A stretch of DNA of 64,000 nt from Budorcas taxicolor (GCF_023091745.1 NC_068915.1:55300001-55364000), one strand, 5' to 3'; shown: positions 1 to 11,655, counted from the first letter of the stretch. Notes: generated from the letters alone by a model not told the origin. Numbers and translations are program-made.

Positions 1-290
1 ATCCTTGTAGTTAATTTTGTAAGAAAGAACTTGCAGCTCTTAATCCATAACCATATATTATCTTTCCCCACTTCCTTCTTTCCACTGGTAATCAATATTT
101 TATTCTCTAAATCTGTGAGCTTGTTTCTCTTTTATTATATCATTTTTGTTTTATTTTTTAGATTATACATATAAGGTGTTAATATATACAGTGCTTGTTT
201 TTCTCTGTTTAACTTAGTTCACTAAGAATAATCCCCTCCAGGTCCATCTATACAGTTTCAAATTACAAATTTTATTGCTGCCTTTAGAAC
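1..290 (-). mobile_element. Ancient L1 3' UTR fragment (antisense)
   Basis: Read on the minus strand this resembles the region just downstream of ORF2 in old mammalian L1 elements: a segment around 105-235 with the 'agattatacatataag' type motif followed by 'ttagttcactaagaat', which corresponds to the end of ORF2. It is heavily diverged and has no open frame. The match is from memory of the L1 3' UTR pattern, so the subfamily is not assigned. Confidence 0.4.
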
Positions 291-299
291 TCTCTATCT

Positions 300-1665
300 T
301 TAAATTTTGCCATTTTAGTCATATGTTTTGATGTGAGTCTCTTTAGGTTCACCTTCATTGAGGCTGTCTGTGCTCCTGACACTGTTGGATAATCTGTTTC
401 CTTCTTCAGTTTGGGGAAGTTTTCAGCCATAATTTCATTGAATGCATTTTTGGCACCCCCCTCTCTCTTCTTCTTCTTCTTCTGGAATCCCTACAATGTG
501 AATGTTAATGCACTTGATGTTGTCTTTTTTTGCTGTTGTTTTCTTTTTGTTCTGAATGGGTGGTCATTATTTGATCTTTCAGATCATTTATGTGTTCTTT
601 TTATCACCTAGTCATTTTTAATTCCTTCTAGTCTGCTTTTCATTTATGTATTGATGATTATGGATTCTTAATGTATTCTTCAGCTTTGACTGTCTGACCA
701 TTCTTTTGTATGTTTTCGAGTTCTTTGCTAAAATTCTCATTGTGCTGGCAGCATCAACTTGGTGAGAGGTGTGGCCAAGCATAGAGGAACTAGAGTCAGA
801 GCCAGGTGTGAGCCAGAAGTTCCATGTTCAGTGATCGTCACTTTCCTATCAGAGGCAGTGGCTGGTCTCTGCCTTTCCAGTAATGGCACTTTCACCCTGG
901 AGCAGTGCTACAGCAGGAGGGGCCAAAGTGGGCTCCCAGACAGGCTGAGTGGTGTGCTGGGATGGTCCAGCCATGCCGTCAGAGCTTGAAAGCTCCTGGT
1001 CTGCTGCTTCCCTGAGCTTCAACAATGTTTGCCTTAACCCCATTCAGCTACGAAGCTGGGTTCTAGCTGTTTTTCTCCCCCAAGTGCACCCTCTCCTTTG
1101 CCCTAGTAGGGTGCTGTGCTGAAGCCAGAGGGGCCAGAGTGGGTGCTCAGGATGGTCAGGGTGTGCACTCTCTTGGTTATGGGAAACTGGCCAATGCCCC
1201 TGGCATTTCATTTTGTTTCCTCTGCCTTGCTCCTGGATGTAAACAAGCATCTGTGACTCTTCACATGCAAAGTCTTAGATTTTTACAGCATTCTTGTAAG
1301 TCTCACTGGCTTCACAAGGCCCCTAGCTAAGGGACCTTTCTTCCTGGTATCCAACCCCTGGGATGGGGTGCCCAATAGTCAGTATGAACCGCTCACTCCC
1401 TAGGAGGGATTTCTGAGCCTATGATATCCCACTCCTCTTCTGTGCCCCTTCTTAGGGGCATGGGTCCTGACCCGATTGCCTCTCTTTTCTTCCTATTCCA
1501 CTTCCTGTAGATCTTTATTTACAGCTTTGATTGTAGATAAGTCTTTCTGCTGATCTCCAGTTTGTTTTCAGTGAGAATTGATCCACATATAGGTATATTT
1601 TTGATGTGTTTCTGAAAGGACAGGAACTCAGTGTTCTCTTATTCTGCCATGTTCATATCCTCCCT
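300..1665. mobile_element. Ancient L1-like interspersed repeat, non-coding
   Basis: Contains the phrase 'gggaagttttcagccat' near 413-431 and a CT-rich stretch near 465-485, both typical of old L1M-type UTR sequence, and ends near 1650 with 'attctgccatgttcat', similar to a common L1 boundary. Short open frames within it (for example 759-989 and 1139-1330) have no recognisable protein similarity and I treat them as chance. The region may be more than one fragment. Family and strand are uncertain. Confidence 0.33.
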
Positions 1666-1844
1666 CCATTACACTTTTAAAAAATTATGAAAGCTGAAAA
1701 TACTATAAGTGTATAATGTATGTCACATGTTTGAAGAAAATAAAATGTAATAATTCACAAAAATAATAAGTATATTCCCAGAATTAATCAGTGATATCTA
1801 TTCAGATAATGCAAACTTTTCCTGTTCAGACAGGAACATACAGC

Positions 1845-2986
1845 AGGTCTTGTTGTTATTGTTCAGCTGCTAAGTCGTGTCTAACCATTTGCAATCCCAT
1901 GGACTGCAGTATGCCAGGCTCCTCTGTCCTCTACCCTCTCTGGAAGTTCGCTGAAATTCATATCCATTAAGTCATTATGCTGTCTAATCATCTAGTCCTC
2001 TGCTGCCACCTTCTCCTCCTGCCCTCAATGTTTTCCAGCATCAGGGTCTTTTTCAATGATTTGGTTCTTCACATGAGGAGGTCAAAGTCTTTGAAGTTCA
2101 GCATCAGTTCTTCCAATGAATATTCAGAGTTGATTTTCTCTAGGATTGACTAGTTCGATCTCGGCTGTCCAAGGGACTCTGAAGGCTCTTCTCCAGCATC
2201 ACAATTCAAAAACATCATGAAGTAAGCCAGAAAGAAAAACAGCAATACAGTATACTAACACATTTATATGGAATTTAGAAAGATGGTAATGATGACCCTG
2301 TATGCAAGACAACAAAAGAGACACAGATGTATAGAAGGGACTTTTGGACTCTGAGGGAGAGGGAGAGGGTGGCATGATTTGGGAGAGTGGCATTGAAACA
2401 TGTATACTATCATGTAAGAAACGAATTGCCAGTCTATGGTTGATACAGGATATAGGATGCTTGGGGCTGGTGCACAGGAATGATCCAGAGAGATGATATG
2501 GGGTGGGAGGTGGGAGGGGGGTTCAGGATTGGGAACTCATATACACCCGTGGTAGATTCATGTAATGTATGGCAAAATCAATACAGTATTGTAAAGTAAA
2601 ATAAAAGTAAAAATTAAAAATAAAATAAAATAATAATTTTTAAAAATTACTTTTCTCCACATTCTAAAAAAAAACACAAAACATCAATTCATCAATTCAT
2701 CAGTGCCCAGTTTTCTTTACAGTCCAGCTCTCATATCTGTACATGACTATTGGAAAAATCATAGCTTTGGCTATATGGACCTTTGTTGACAAATTGATGT
2801 AGATGTTTTTTAATACACTCTCTAGGTTTGTCATAGCTTCCCTTCCAAAGAGCCAGTATCTTTTAATTTCATGACTGCAGTCACTGTCCCGTTATTTTGG
2901 AGGCCGAGAAAAGAAAATCTATCACTGCTTCTACTTTTTCCCCTTCTATTTGCATGAAGTGATGGGACCAGAGAGGCCATGATCTT
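1845..2986 (-). mobile_element. BovB (RTE) LINE, 3' part, split by an L1
   Basis: The minus strand carries the BovB 3' end: the SINE-like tail (about 1855-1920), then sequence for the C-terminal RT region, recognisable from the antisense phrase 'ccaagggactct' near 2169-2180 and the 'gatgggaccag' block near 2962. The two halves (1845-2217 and 2678-2986) are contiguous in BovB and are separated by an L1. It is 5' truncated, diverged and not open. RTE elements encode an endonuclease and reverse transcriptase; only C-terminal sequence is left here. Confidence 0.85.
2218..2677 (+). mobile_element. L1 (bovine type) 3' end inserted in BovB
   Basis: A 5'-truncated L1 containing the end of ORF2 and the 3' UTR. 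It starts at 'tgaagtaagcc', passes through the typical G-rich stretch (2502-2526) and 'tatggcaaaatcaatacag', and ends in an A/T-rich tail. The motif AAAACATCA is present immediately upstream (2209-2217) and downstream (2678-2686), a target-site duplication that places the insertion inside the older BovB copy. About 25 bases of non-A sequence ('attacttttctccacattct') lie between a first A-rich tail and a second A run, suggesting a short 3' transduction. Confidence 0.82.
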
Positions 2987-3092
2987 ATACACACACCAAT
3001 ACTTGTAAAACACTCACCTGGGTTATGAAGAGATATATCTGAAGTTATCTATTCCTATTCCTAGTTAAATTCAAATAGTATTCCTTAAGAAT

Positions 3093-3307
3093 GTATGCAT
3101 GCTCAGTCTCTTGATCATGTCCTACTCTTTGGGACCCTATGGATTGTAACCCGCTAGGCTTCTCTGTCCATGAAATTTTCCAGGCTAGAATACCGGAGCC
3201 AGTTTCCTCCTCCAGGGGATCGTCCTGACCCAGGGATCGAACCTGTGTCTACTGTGTCTTCTGCATAGCAGGGGATTCTTTATCATTTGAGCCATAAGAA
3301 AAGCCTG
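3093..3307 (-). mobile_element. Bov-tA SINE
   Basis: Full-length in reverse: the BovB-derived tail is at the left ('gctcagtctcttgatcatg') and the tRNA-Glu-derived head at the right (around 3268-3306, antisense 'attctttatcatttgagcc'). Flanks carry an imperfect target-site duplication, TTCCTTAAGAAT (3081-3092) against TTCCTTAGGGAAT (3308-3320). It is mobilised in trans, probably by BovB machinery because the 3' ends are shared. Confidence 0.85.
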
Positions 3308-3344
3308 TTCCTTAGGGAATCTTCTCTAAACATCCATGCCAGAG

Positions 3345-3590
3345 TAATTCTCACTACTTTAAATTTAATATCATCATATTGCACTTTTGTAACACTTGCT
3401 GCAGCTGTTTATTCCTGTTTATATTATTATTTATCTATTGTCTAGTTCTTTTTCTAAATTTTAACCTACACGAGAACACACATTGGATTTATTATCCTTG
3501 TTATTTTGTTTCTAGTGCCTAGCACAGAGCCTGAAACGTAGTAGGTAATAAAAAAAGTATGATTAATTAAAAATTGATAAAAAAAAGGTT
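3345..3590 (+). mobile_element. LINE2 (L2) 3' end
   Basis: Ends with 'tagtgcctagcacagagcct' then 'gtagtaggtaataaa', the characteristic L2 3' terminal phrase, preceded by weaker similarity over about 180 bases. An old mammalian repeat with no open frame. Confidence 0.5.
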
Positions 3591-3712
3591 CCTTGAAAGA
3601 TGAATATTTAATACCTGAAATAGCTAATACTTTATATTACTGCTGTATTTGATATGAAATACATCCCAACTCTGCTACAATCAAATGCATCTGTCACTAA
3701 ATGCTCTTGAGT

Positions 3713-3830
3713 TAAGTATTATTGTCCACATGACATGCTTGAAGAAACTCAGAGTTTAAGAACTTTTCTGAATGTTAAATAGCCAATATGTCAAAGAGAG
3801 ATGGCATTTGAACATGAACTATATTATTTC
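3713..3830 (+). mobile_element. MIR SINE fragment (weak)
   Basis: The order 'attattgtccacatgacatg', 'gaagaaactcagag', then 'agagatggcatttgaac' follows the MIR core, but many positions differ. Retained as a possible old tRNA-derived SINE only. Confidence 0.35.
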
Positions 3831-4054
3831 TATCAGTTATTGTCACAATATGAAACAAACAACAGGAACAAAACTCATTTGCATACAAACACAGGGATTC
3901 GTTTAGCTCTTGTTACCATGGATGGGCTGAAAGTCAGTCACTCTAGGCTTGGGACATCTGTGGATTATGCTGATCATAACTAAACTTGTTCATGCTTTAG
4001 GTTAGGAGTGAGCTAATCTAGAAGGCTCTTCATGGTCACTTGGCCATAAGGGCT

Positions 4055-4730
4055 CTGTTGTTGTTCAGTCATTCAGTGGTGTCCGAATCTTTGTGACCCC
4101 ATGGACTGCAGCATGCAAGGATTCCCTGTCTTTCATTATCTTCTAGAGCTTGTTCAAACTCATGTCCATTGAGTAGTGATGACATCTAACCATCTCATCC
4201 CTTGTCATCACCTTCTCCTCTTTATTGGAAAGACCTGATGCTGGGAAAAATAGACTGTTCTTTGTATCAGATGGCCTAAGGATTGAAGCTTCAGCTTCAG
4301 CATTAGTCCTTCCAGTGACTATTCAGGAGTGATTTCCTTTATGATTAACTGGTTGGATCTCCTTGCAGTCCAAGGGGCTTTCAAGAGTCTTCTCCAACAC
4401 CACAGTGCAAAAGCATCAATTCTTAAGTACTCAGCCTTCTTTATGGTCCAACACTCACATCCATACATAACTACAGAAAAAACCACAGCTTTGTTTATAT
4501 GGACCTTTGTTGGAAAAGTAATGTTTCTGCTTTTTAGTTAATATGTTGTCTAAATTTGTCATAGCTTTTCTTCCAAGGAGCAAGCGTCTTTTAATTTAAT
4601 GGCTGCAGTTACCATCCACAGTGATTTTGGAGCTCCCAAAAATAAAGTCTACCACTGTTTCCATTGCTTCCCCATCTATTTGCCATGAAGTGATGGGACC
4701 AGATGCCATGATCTTCATTTTTTGATTGTT
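4055..4730 (-). mobile_element. BovB LINE, 3' truncated copy
   Basis: Antisense BovB from its 3' end (4060-4115) through the C-terminal coding region to the 'gatgggaccagatgcc' block at about 4692. Reading frames are interrupted by stops and indels, so this is a dead 5'-truncated copy of about 0.67 kb. Plus-strand open frames here are antisense shadows. Confidence 0.88.
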
Positions 4731-4734
4731 TAGT

Positions 4735-5680
4735 CTCTATTAATTATGCTTCTTTTGAGAACACTGAACTAATCTAGATATGTCTTTTTACAATGGTGGG
4801 AGAGGCATATAACAGCTGATGGGTAGCAGAATATGCTACCAAAATATGCTCCTCTGGCATAAGGATTATTTCGAGAAACAGCAGACATAGGAGAACCTTT
4901 GAAAATAGAGTAGAAATTAGTTACTCTTTTTTAAGAGACATGCACATTTACAAGGAAAATCTCCATTTGTGAGGGTGTCTCCCTCTCTGTACCAGGAAGA
5001 GGAAGATGATCGTATCTCTAGAAACTCTTATCAAAGAATTAAGTACTAACTTAAATCTGCATAGCAACTATATCCTTTCTTCCTGTATTCTTTCAGGTAA
5101 CTTTCCAAATCTGGTCTCTCCCCAACCCCAAACACCTGTCTAAATCTGAACCTGGAGACGGTATTTAAGGTGTAGGCTTGGGTCATTTGGGGGAGTTACT
5201 CAGTTCTCCTAGGTATTTTCCATATAAACAGGAGGTAAATATATTACTAAAGTTCTATTTGTTTTAACCTGTTAATTTATTTATTAAAGGAATCTTATCC
5301 AAGAACCTTAAAGTATAGATGGAAAACTTTTTCCTTCTATTATTGTTTTCCAAAGACATTTAATGCTTGCATTCAAAATTAGCAAATGCTTCCCCCAATT
5401 TTCTAAGATTAATTTTATTTATTGACCAAAAAATTTCAAATTTATATTTGAAATATAATTTATATTCAGAGAAATCTTTATTCTCTAAATATAGAAACAG
5501 GAACTGTCTACTTCTCTCTGTTTTCTCCCTCTATTAAGTTTAGAGATGAAACCTCGAAGTTGAATAGAATAATGGTCAAAATAAGATTCCACAGTTTGAT
5601 TAAAAGAAATACCAATAGAAGTAAATGTATAGAAGATGCTTAACCTTTCTTCTAATAAAATATATTTAAAAATTAGCTTA
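4735..5680. other. AT-rich unique sequence, nothing recognised
   Basis: No repeat family, coding signal or RNA gene was recognised. The minus-strand open frame at 5485-5694 is AT-driven and has no visible domain. Confidence 0.5.
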
Positions 5681-5682
5681 TA

Positions 5683-5807
5683 CTGAGATACCATTTCTCA
5701 CATATCAGATTAAAATTTAAAACATTCTGTTGGTGAAATTTGGAGACATTTGAACTCTCATATCTTGCTTGTGAGAATACAGAATGATACACACTCTAGA
5801 AAAAAGC
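5683..5807 (+). mobile_element. Old L1 ORF2 fragment interrupted by a SINE
   Basis: The run 'tgagataccatttctcac' followed by 'tatcagattaaaa' and 'aactctcatatcttgcttg' corresponds to the conserved 3' part of L1 ORF2. The same L1 appears to resume after the SINE ('agaataatatggcaatat' near 6003-6020). A decayed element. Confidence 0.5.
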
Positions 5808-5808
5808 A

Positions 5809-6000
5809 GACTGGTGGCTCAGCTTGTAAAGAATCTGCCTGCAATGTGGGAGACTTGGGTTCAATCTCTGGGTTGGGAAGATCCTCTGCAGAAGGGAACA
5901 TCTATCCACTCCAGTATTCTGGCCTGGAGAATTCCATGGACACTACAGTCCATGGGATCTCAAAAGAGTCGGACATGACTGAGTGACTGTCACTTCACTA
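5809..6000 (+). mobile_element. Bov-tA SINE
   Basis: Starts with the tRNA-Glu-derived head ('ctggtggctcagcttgtaaa'), with a B-box-like 'gggttcaatctc' near 5858, and ends with the BovB-derived tail 'gagtcggacatgactgag'. Similar flanks 'ctagaaaaaa' (5797-5806) and 'ctagaaagaa' (5998-6007) suggest a target-site duplication in the old L1. Confidence 0.85.
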
Positions 6001-6007
6001 GAAAGAA

Positions 6008-6355
6008 TAATATGGCAATATCGATTTATCTATCTATCTACCTGCTTAACTTCCTACTAAGCATATGTAATATGTTACAAACATATTACATAGACCCCTA
6101 GACCCCTTATGAATTTTTTAAGGAACTCTAACAGTCACAGGCTATTAAGATTCTGATATTCTGTTCTTATCAAAATTTGAATATTAATTAATTATTAACC
6201 AGATTATTAATTACATTCTCTTTTCATAAGTATATACTTTTGTAAAGCCATGTAACTCATAATGACAGATAAAGGAAAACCAAATGAAACAAAAAACTAC
6301 TTATAAAAACTGTTTCAATTAAAATAATTTTCCCAAAATAACATATACAGCAATA
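6008..6355. other. AT-rich unique sequence
   Basis: Contains a short (TATC)n-like tract near 6026-6040 and the end of the old L1 on the left. Nothing else recognised. Confidence 0.45.
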
Positions 6356-6356
6356 A

Positions 6357-6565
6357 ATGTGTTAGTCACTCAGTCATGTCCTATTCTCTGTGACCCCATG
6401 GACTGTAGACCTCCAGGTTCTCAGTCCATGGAATTCTCTAGACAAGAATACTGGAGTTTGGGTAGCCATACCCTTCTCTGGGGGGTCTTTTTGACCCAGG
6501 GATCAAACTTGGGTCTCTTGCATTTCAGGCAGATTCTTTACCATCTGAGCCACCAGGGAAGCCTG
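6357..6565 (-). mobile_element. Bov-tA SINE
   Basis: Reverse orientation, from 'gttagtcactcagtcatgtc' to the antisense tRNA head 'gagccaccagggaagcc'. Near full length with scattered substitutions; no clear target-site duplication. Confidence 0.87.
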
Positions 6566-6569
6566 TATA

Positions 6570-7135
6570 AAGGAAAAGGATGATCAAATGTCATATATTT
6601 TATTCTCATTGATGTAGTACCACCTGGTTTCATGGTATCTTGTGTTCCTTGAATTTTGGTTGCTGTTTGGATTATCTAAGAATACTAATTATTAAATCTT
6701 CAGTTATCTTTAGATATTTATTAGTTTTAGTTCTCTAAAAAGCAATATTAAATATCACAATATTAAAAAGCAAAATTATATATGTGCAGATGTGTATATG
6801 TGTGCATGTGTGCAGTACCTATAACTTAGAATAACTTCAAGACATAGTTAACAAAAAAGTACTACTAAGTCAGAAAATGATCAATAAGATTGAGATCATA
6901 ACTTGTTGTTTCTATGGTATTATTGTAAGAAGGTAACAAGTTATATTGATTTGCAATGGATGCCCTAAAAAATACCACAGGCTGGGTGGTGAATAGAAAA
7001 ACAATTTTTCTCACCTTTCTAGTGGTTGGTAAACAAAGATAAAGGTACTTAGCTTCTTGTGTGTCCTCTTTCCTCGACTTGTAGAAGACAACTTTCTCAC
7101 TGTTTCCTCATATGGTTGGTCTCAGTTATTTGTAT
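6570..7135. other. Unique AT-rich sequence
   Basis: Contains a degenerate (TG)n tract near 6783-6815. No coding or known repeat signal recognised. Confidence 0.45.
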
Positions 7136-7137
7136 CC

Positions 7138-7352
7138 TCATGTAAAGAATCCACCTGCCAGTGCAGGAGAAGCAAGAGACATGAGTTTAATCCCTGGGTC
7201 AGGAAGATCCCTTGGAGTAGGAAATGGCAACCCATCCCGGTATTCTTGTCAATGGAAAATTTCCGTTGATAGAGGTGCCTGGAGAGCTACAATCCATGGG
7301 ATTGCAAAGAGTTGGACATGACTGAACAACTGAGAACACACACACACACACA
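7138..7352 (+). mobile_element. Bov-tA SINE with (CA)n tail
   Basis: The head is slightly truncated ('catgtaaagaatccacctgc'); the body runs to 'gttggacatgactgaacaac' and is followed by a (CA)n microsatellite at about 7337-7352, a common outgrowth at Bov-tA 3' ends. Confidence 0.85.
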
Positions 7353-7865
7353 TTCCCTTGTCTCCTTTATGTGGATTCAAGTTACCATCTGACATCATTT
7401 CATCAATTTTTCTTTAAGAATTTATTGTAGTTAGGTCTGCTTGCAAATTTTCTCTCATTGTTGGTTTGTCTAGAAATGTCTTTATTTCCCTTCATTTTTG
7501 AAGAATAGTTACCCTGTATAAAGAATTTTTGTTTGACAGATCTTGTCTTTCAGTATTTGAATATGTCATTCCATTGTTTTCTGGATTCTATTATTTCTGA
7601 TGAAAATTCAACCATTATTTGATTCATTGTTTTGTGTATATGATGTATCATTTCTCTCTTGCTGCATTCAATATTTTCTCTTTAGGTTTGGCTTTATGCA
7701 AATTTGTTATAATGTATCTCCATGAGATTTTCTTTGATTTTATTTTATTTGGAGTTCAGTGGGCTTTTTGGAGGTATCATTTGTCTTTTCCCCAAATTGG
7801 GAAATTGATAGCCTTTATTTATGCAGGTATTTTCTCATGAATTTTTGCGCATACTGTTATTTGTG
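7353..7865. mobile_element. Ancient L1-like repeat
   Basis: Phrases such as 'tttatttggagttcagtggg' and 'cccaaattgggaaattgat' match the same old L1M-type UTR pattern seen at 300-1665. No reading frame of interest. Strand and subfamily not assigned. Confidence 0.35.
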
Positions 7866-7869
7866 TGGA

Positions 7870-8730
7870 TACTTTTAATATTCCTTCTTATTATCTACTT
7901 AAATTGTGAAACAGATACATTTCTCTTTTAAAACAAGCTTTTTACACTATGGATAACCATAAATGATTTTCTTTATGTGGAAAAATCATTTTAATCATAC
8001 TTCCACTATTATAATAGACTTTTTTCTTTGCTTTAGAAATTAGGATAAAGCCTACATTAAAAAATGATATTGGATTCCTAAATATATTAAATATAAATAT
8101 AGTTAATATTTATTTCAGGATTCAGATGGTCAGGCTTACAGACTCTTTCCATTCTCTGTTTGAAACACACAAAGACATATTTTGCCTTGAGTAAAAATGG
8201 AGCATGGCTTTTGCTGTAGAATGACAATTATTGCCCAGTATGTGTCATGTAGTTTAAACAGCAAATTCTTCCTTTTGGCTGTGAGCAGAAATAAACAAGA
8301 TAGTCACACACTACTAAAAAGTAGGAAATTTTTGCTGTGTTCAAGTTGAGAAAAGTTTGCTGTAAAACAGATGAAAAGGGAATTAGAATTATGTCATGGA
8401 AAAAAATCTATGATTTATAGAATAAATATAATGATTGATTCAGGTTAATAAATGTGGCTCAAATTAAAATACAAATATTGTGTTTATATTTGCCATGGTA
8501 CTTCTTACAATGAAGTTATGGTAAATTCTGTCATTGGATCATAACTTCTCTGAGCAATTTACTAAGTAATCATTTACTATGCTGTGCAGTTCATTTTTAG
8601 ATATGTAAACAAATGATTAGCAAAGATGTCAGTCTTAAAGAGATAATATAACTATACTTTTTATATTATAAGCTTTTTATGTCCATAAAAATCTAAAAAA
8701 TCATTTACTGTCCATAAGAATCTATTCATA
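7870..8730. other. AT-rich unique sequence
   Basis: No repeat or coding signal recognised. Confidence 0.45.
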
Positions 8731-8734
8731 TATA

Positions 8735-8875
8735 TTATTTTTATCTCTTCATGATACAAGTACTGAGTCACAGAGAAATTAAGTGACCTAAAGACAAAGT
8801 GTCAAGCTAGGATTTAAAGACAACTTTTTTTCCAGACCCCACACTTTCAGGCCACTTTTCTTTGATTACAATAGT
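8735..8875 (+). mobile_element. MIR SINE fragment
   Basis: The phrases 'gtcacagagaaattaagtga', 'aagctaggatttaaa' and 'ccagaccccacactttc' follow the MIR core in order, with about a quarter of positions changed. An ancient mammalian SINE. Confidence 0.5.
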
Positions 8876-9318
8876 TTTGAATATTAATGGTAAGATGAGT
8901 ATAAATCCTAAAAGATGATGCTGTAAAAGTGCTGCTCTCAATATGTCAGTCAGCAAATTTGGAAAACTCTTCAGTGGCCACAGGACTGGAAAAGGTCAGT
9001 TTTCATTCCAATAACAAAAAAAGGAATGCCAAAGAATGGTCAAACTACCTCACAATTGCACTCATCTCACATGCTTGCAAAGCAATGCTCAAAATTGTCC
9101 AAGTTAGGCTTCAAACAGTATGTGAACCAAGAACTTCCAGATGTTCAAGCTGGATTTAGAAAAGGCAGAAGAACCAGAGATCAAATTGCCAACATCCACT
9201 GGATCATACAAAAAGCAAGAGAATTCCAGAAATAACATCTACTTCAGCTTCATTGACTATGCTAAATCATTTGACTGTGTGGATCACAACAAACTGGAAA
9301 ATTCTTAAAGAGATGTGA

Positions 9319-9789
9319 ATGCCAGACCACCTGACCTGCCCACTGGGAAATCTGTATGCAGGTCAAGAAGCAATAGTTAGAATGAGACATGAAATGACAG
9401 ACTGGTTCCAAATTGGGAAAGGAGTATGTCAAGATTGTGTATTGTCACTCTGCTTATTTAACTTCTATACAGAGTATATTGTGCAAAATGCTAGGCTGGA
9501 TGAAGCACAAGCTGGAATCAAGACTGCAGGGAGAAATGTTAATCACCTCCTATATGCAAATGACACCACCTTTATGGCAGAAAGCAAAGAGAAACTAAAG
9601 AGCCTCTTGATGAAAGTGAAAGAGGAGAGTGAAAAACCTGGCTTAATACTCAATATTCAAAAGACTAAGATCATAGCATCTGGTCCCATCACGTCATGGC
9701 AAATAGATGGGGAAACAATGGAAACAGTGACAGACTTTATTTTCTTGGGCTCCAAAATCACTGCAGATTATAACTGCAGCCATAATTAA
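9319..9789 (+). pseudogene. BovB reverse transcriptase fragment (YAND)
   Basis: A 156-codon open piece of the BovB RT domain. Around residues 12-15 is LYAG, at about 33-48 the motif B region (GKGVCQDC in place of GVRQGC), and at residues 79-82 the catalytic motif C reads YAND (9553-9564) instead of YADD, so one catalytic Asp is lost. It ends at a TAA where BovB normally continues. The product would have been a target-primed reverse transcriptase; this copy cannot be active. Confidence 0.85.
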
Positions 9790-9796
9790 AAGACAC

Positions 9797-10183
9797 TTGC
9801 TCCTTGGAAGAAAAGCTATGACCAACCTAGACAGCATAGTAAAAGGCAGAGACATTACTTTACTGACAAAGATCCATTTAATCAAAGCTATGGTTTTTCC
9901 AGTAGTCATATATGGATGTGAGAGTTGGAGTATAAAGAAAGCTGAGCACCAAATAATTGATGCTTTTACACTGTGGTGTTGGAGAAGACATTTGAGAGTC
10001 CTTTGGAGTACAAGGAAATCAAACCAGTCAATCCTGAAGGAAATCAGTCTTGAATATTCACTGGAAGAACTGATGCTGAAGCTGAAGCTCCAATACCTTG
10101 GCCCCTTGATGCGAAGAACTGACTCATTGGGAAAGACCCTGATGTTGGGAAAGTTTGAAGGCAGGAGGAGAAGCGAGCAATAG
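9797..10183 (+). pseudogene. BovB RT C-terminal domain fragment
   Basis: A 128-codon continuation of the same element after the stop at 9789. It carries the conserved BovB C-terminal signature YGCESWSIKKAE (about residues 39-50), a CWRR tract and KEISLEYSLEELMLKLKL, ending near the RRR segment. The RT thumb/C-terminal region is recognisable but has no upstream catalytic part in frame. Confidence 0.85.
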
Positions 10184-10345
10184 AGGATGAGATGGCTGGA
10201 TAGAATCACTGACACTTTTGACATGAGTTTGAGCAATCTCCAGGTGTTGGTGATGAACAGGGAAGTCCCGTATGCTGCAATCCATGGGGTCGCAACGTGT
10301 TGGACACGCCTGAGCCACTGAACTGACTGATTGATGAGAATGAAG

Positions 10346-11438
10346 ATATCTGCATGGCAACATTAACTCTTGACAGTACTAATAATATAATTTTTCTTCT
10401 ATAGTATCAACAACTTATATGAATTCGCCAATTATATTTAACTGATTAGTATAGTTGATAATTCTGTTTTAAATCTGTGAAATGTGAGAGAGGCATTCAG
10501 GAATCATACATCCAAGTTCACATTTCACTACTCAATTATTTACATTTATTCATTTTCAAATGTATTGCTTGTGTTAGTCACTGGAGATACACTAGAAACG
10601 AGGATTTTAAAATGTTCTTTTTACAGATCTTAAATTCTGATGCCAAAATCAGAAGGAACCATGTAAACCTATATGTTTCTTCTACAGAAAACTACAGATT
10701 TTAATAGATATTTTGGAGAATAGTTTTAGGGTGATATACTGATTTCAACAGGATAATTTACCTGTGAAATTTCAGCATACAGACAGAGACCCTCACCCAC
10801 CCTGATCCTCTAGGTTAAGTGTGGCAAGAAATATAGAAGGGTATATTCCAGTTAGAAGAAACAAGTAAAAGCCTCACACATGAAAAAATAATTGAATATG
10901 GTTTAGAAACTGAAAAGCCAGAATATCTGCAGGATTGCAAAACTTGGAAACAATGATACAAGTCGAGGTTGTAGTTGGAATAGGACTCATGAATAGTTAT
11001 TAGAAGATGCCAGTATGTGATTGCTAGAAAAATCTGCCCTATTCACAATAATGGCTACCATTCATATTCCTGATTTTGGACCTGGTCTCCTGTAACCAAC
11101 TGATTGGTTCACCTTGAACATTTCTAGGAATTTAAGATTAAAAATATGGCACAAAATGGGCATCACAGAGAGCTGAACCATATCATCGATTGCATCCATT
11201 CCATGAGTTTCTTCAGCTGACAAACCTGGGACAAGAGGAAATAGGATTTTGTAATTTTAGGCATTAAAAGGAAGGTAGGAGGAAATAATTAATTTTCATC
11301 CCAAAGCCCTACACTGAAAATATCAAGGTAGTTTCTGGTTATATTTTTTAATGAGGCTATAATAATCCACAAGACAATCAAGAATGAGTATATTCTCTCC
11401 CTTAAGATTCTTAACACAGATGCAAGGGAAACCTTCTA
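10346..11438. other. Unique sequence, no recognised element
   Basis: Includes a somewhat GC-richer patch at about 10770-11230. I see no known repeat or exon with splice sites. The 10477-10704 open frame has no recognisable motif. Confidence 0.4.
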
Positions 11439-11449
11439 AAGACATAATA

Positions 11450-11655
11450 AGTGAAGTTGCTCAGTCGTGTCCGACTCTTCGCGACCCCGTGGGCTGTAGC
11501 CCACCAGGCTCCTCTGTCCATGGGATTCTCCAAGCAAGAATACTGGAGTGGGTTGCCATTTCCTTCTCCAGGGGAATCTTGCCAACCCAGGGATTGAACC
11601 CGGGTCTCCCGCATTGTGGGCAGACGCTTTAATCTCTGAGCTACCAGGGAAGCCC
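11450..11655 (-). mobile_element. Young-looking Bov-tA SINE with target-site duplication
   Basis: Near-consensus copy in reverse that retains several CpGs ('cagtcgtgtccgactcttcg'), so it is one of the younger SINEs here. Flanked by AAGACATAATA (11439-11449) and AAGACATGATA (11656-11666), one mismatch in 11. The internal promoter head lies at the right end (antisense 'gagctaccagggaagccc'). Confidence 0.93.

Larger units (their letters stand above)
8908..10345 (+). mobile_element. BovB LINE, RT to 3' end
   Basis: A 1.4 kb 5'-truncated BovB in the forward direction. It starts inside the N-terminal RT region ('gatgatgctgtaaaagtgct'), passes through the catalytic part and ends in the SINE-like tail ('gttggacacgcctgagcc') and a short 'ctgaactgactga' tail rather than poly(A), as is usual for RTE elements. 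Frames are broken between 9160 and 9319 and at about 9789. Confidence 0.93.

Noticed and set aside
759..1330. Several overlapping open frames of 60-80 codons on both strands
   Set aside because: They lie in ancient L1-like sequence, have no recognised domain and overlap antisense; GC-richer composition explains their length.
5809..5870. tRNA-like head with A- and B-box-like motifs
   Set aside because: It is the tRNA-Glu-derived promoter of a Bov-tA SINE, not a functional tRNA gene; the same holds for the other SINE heads.
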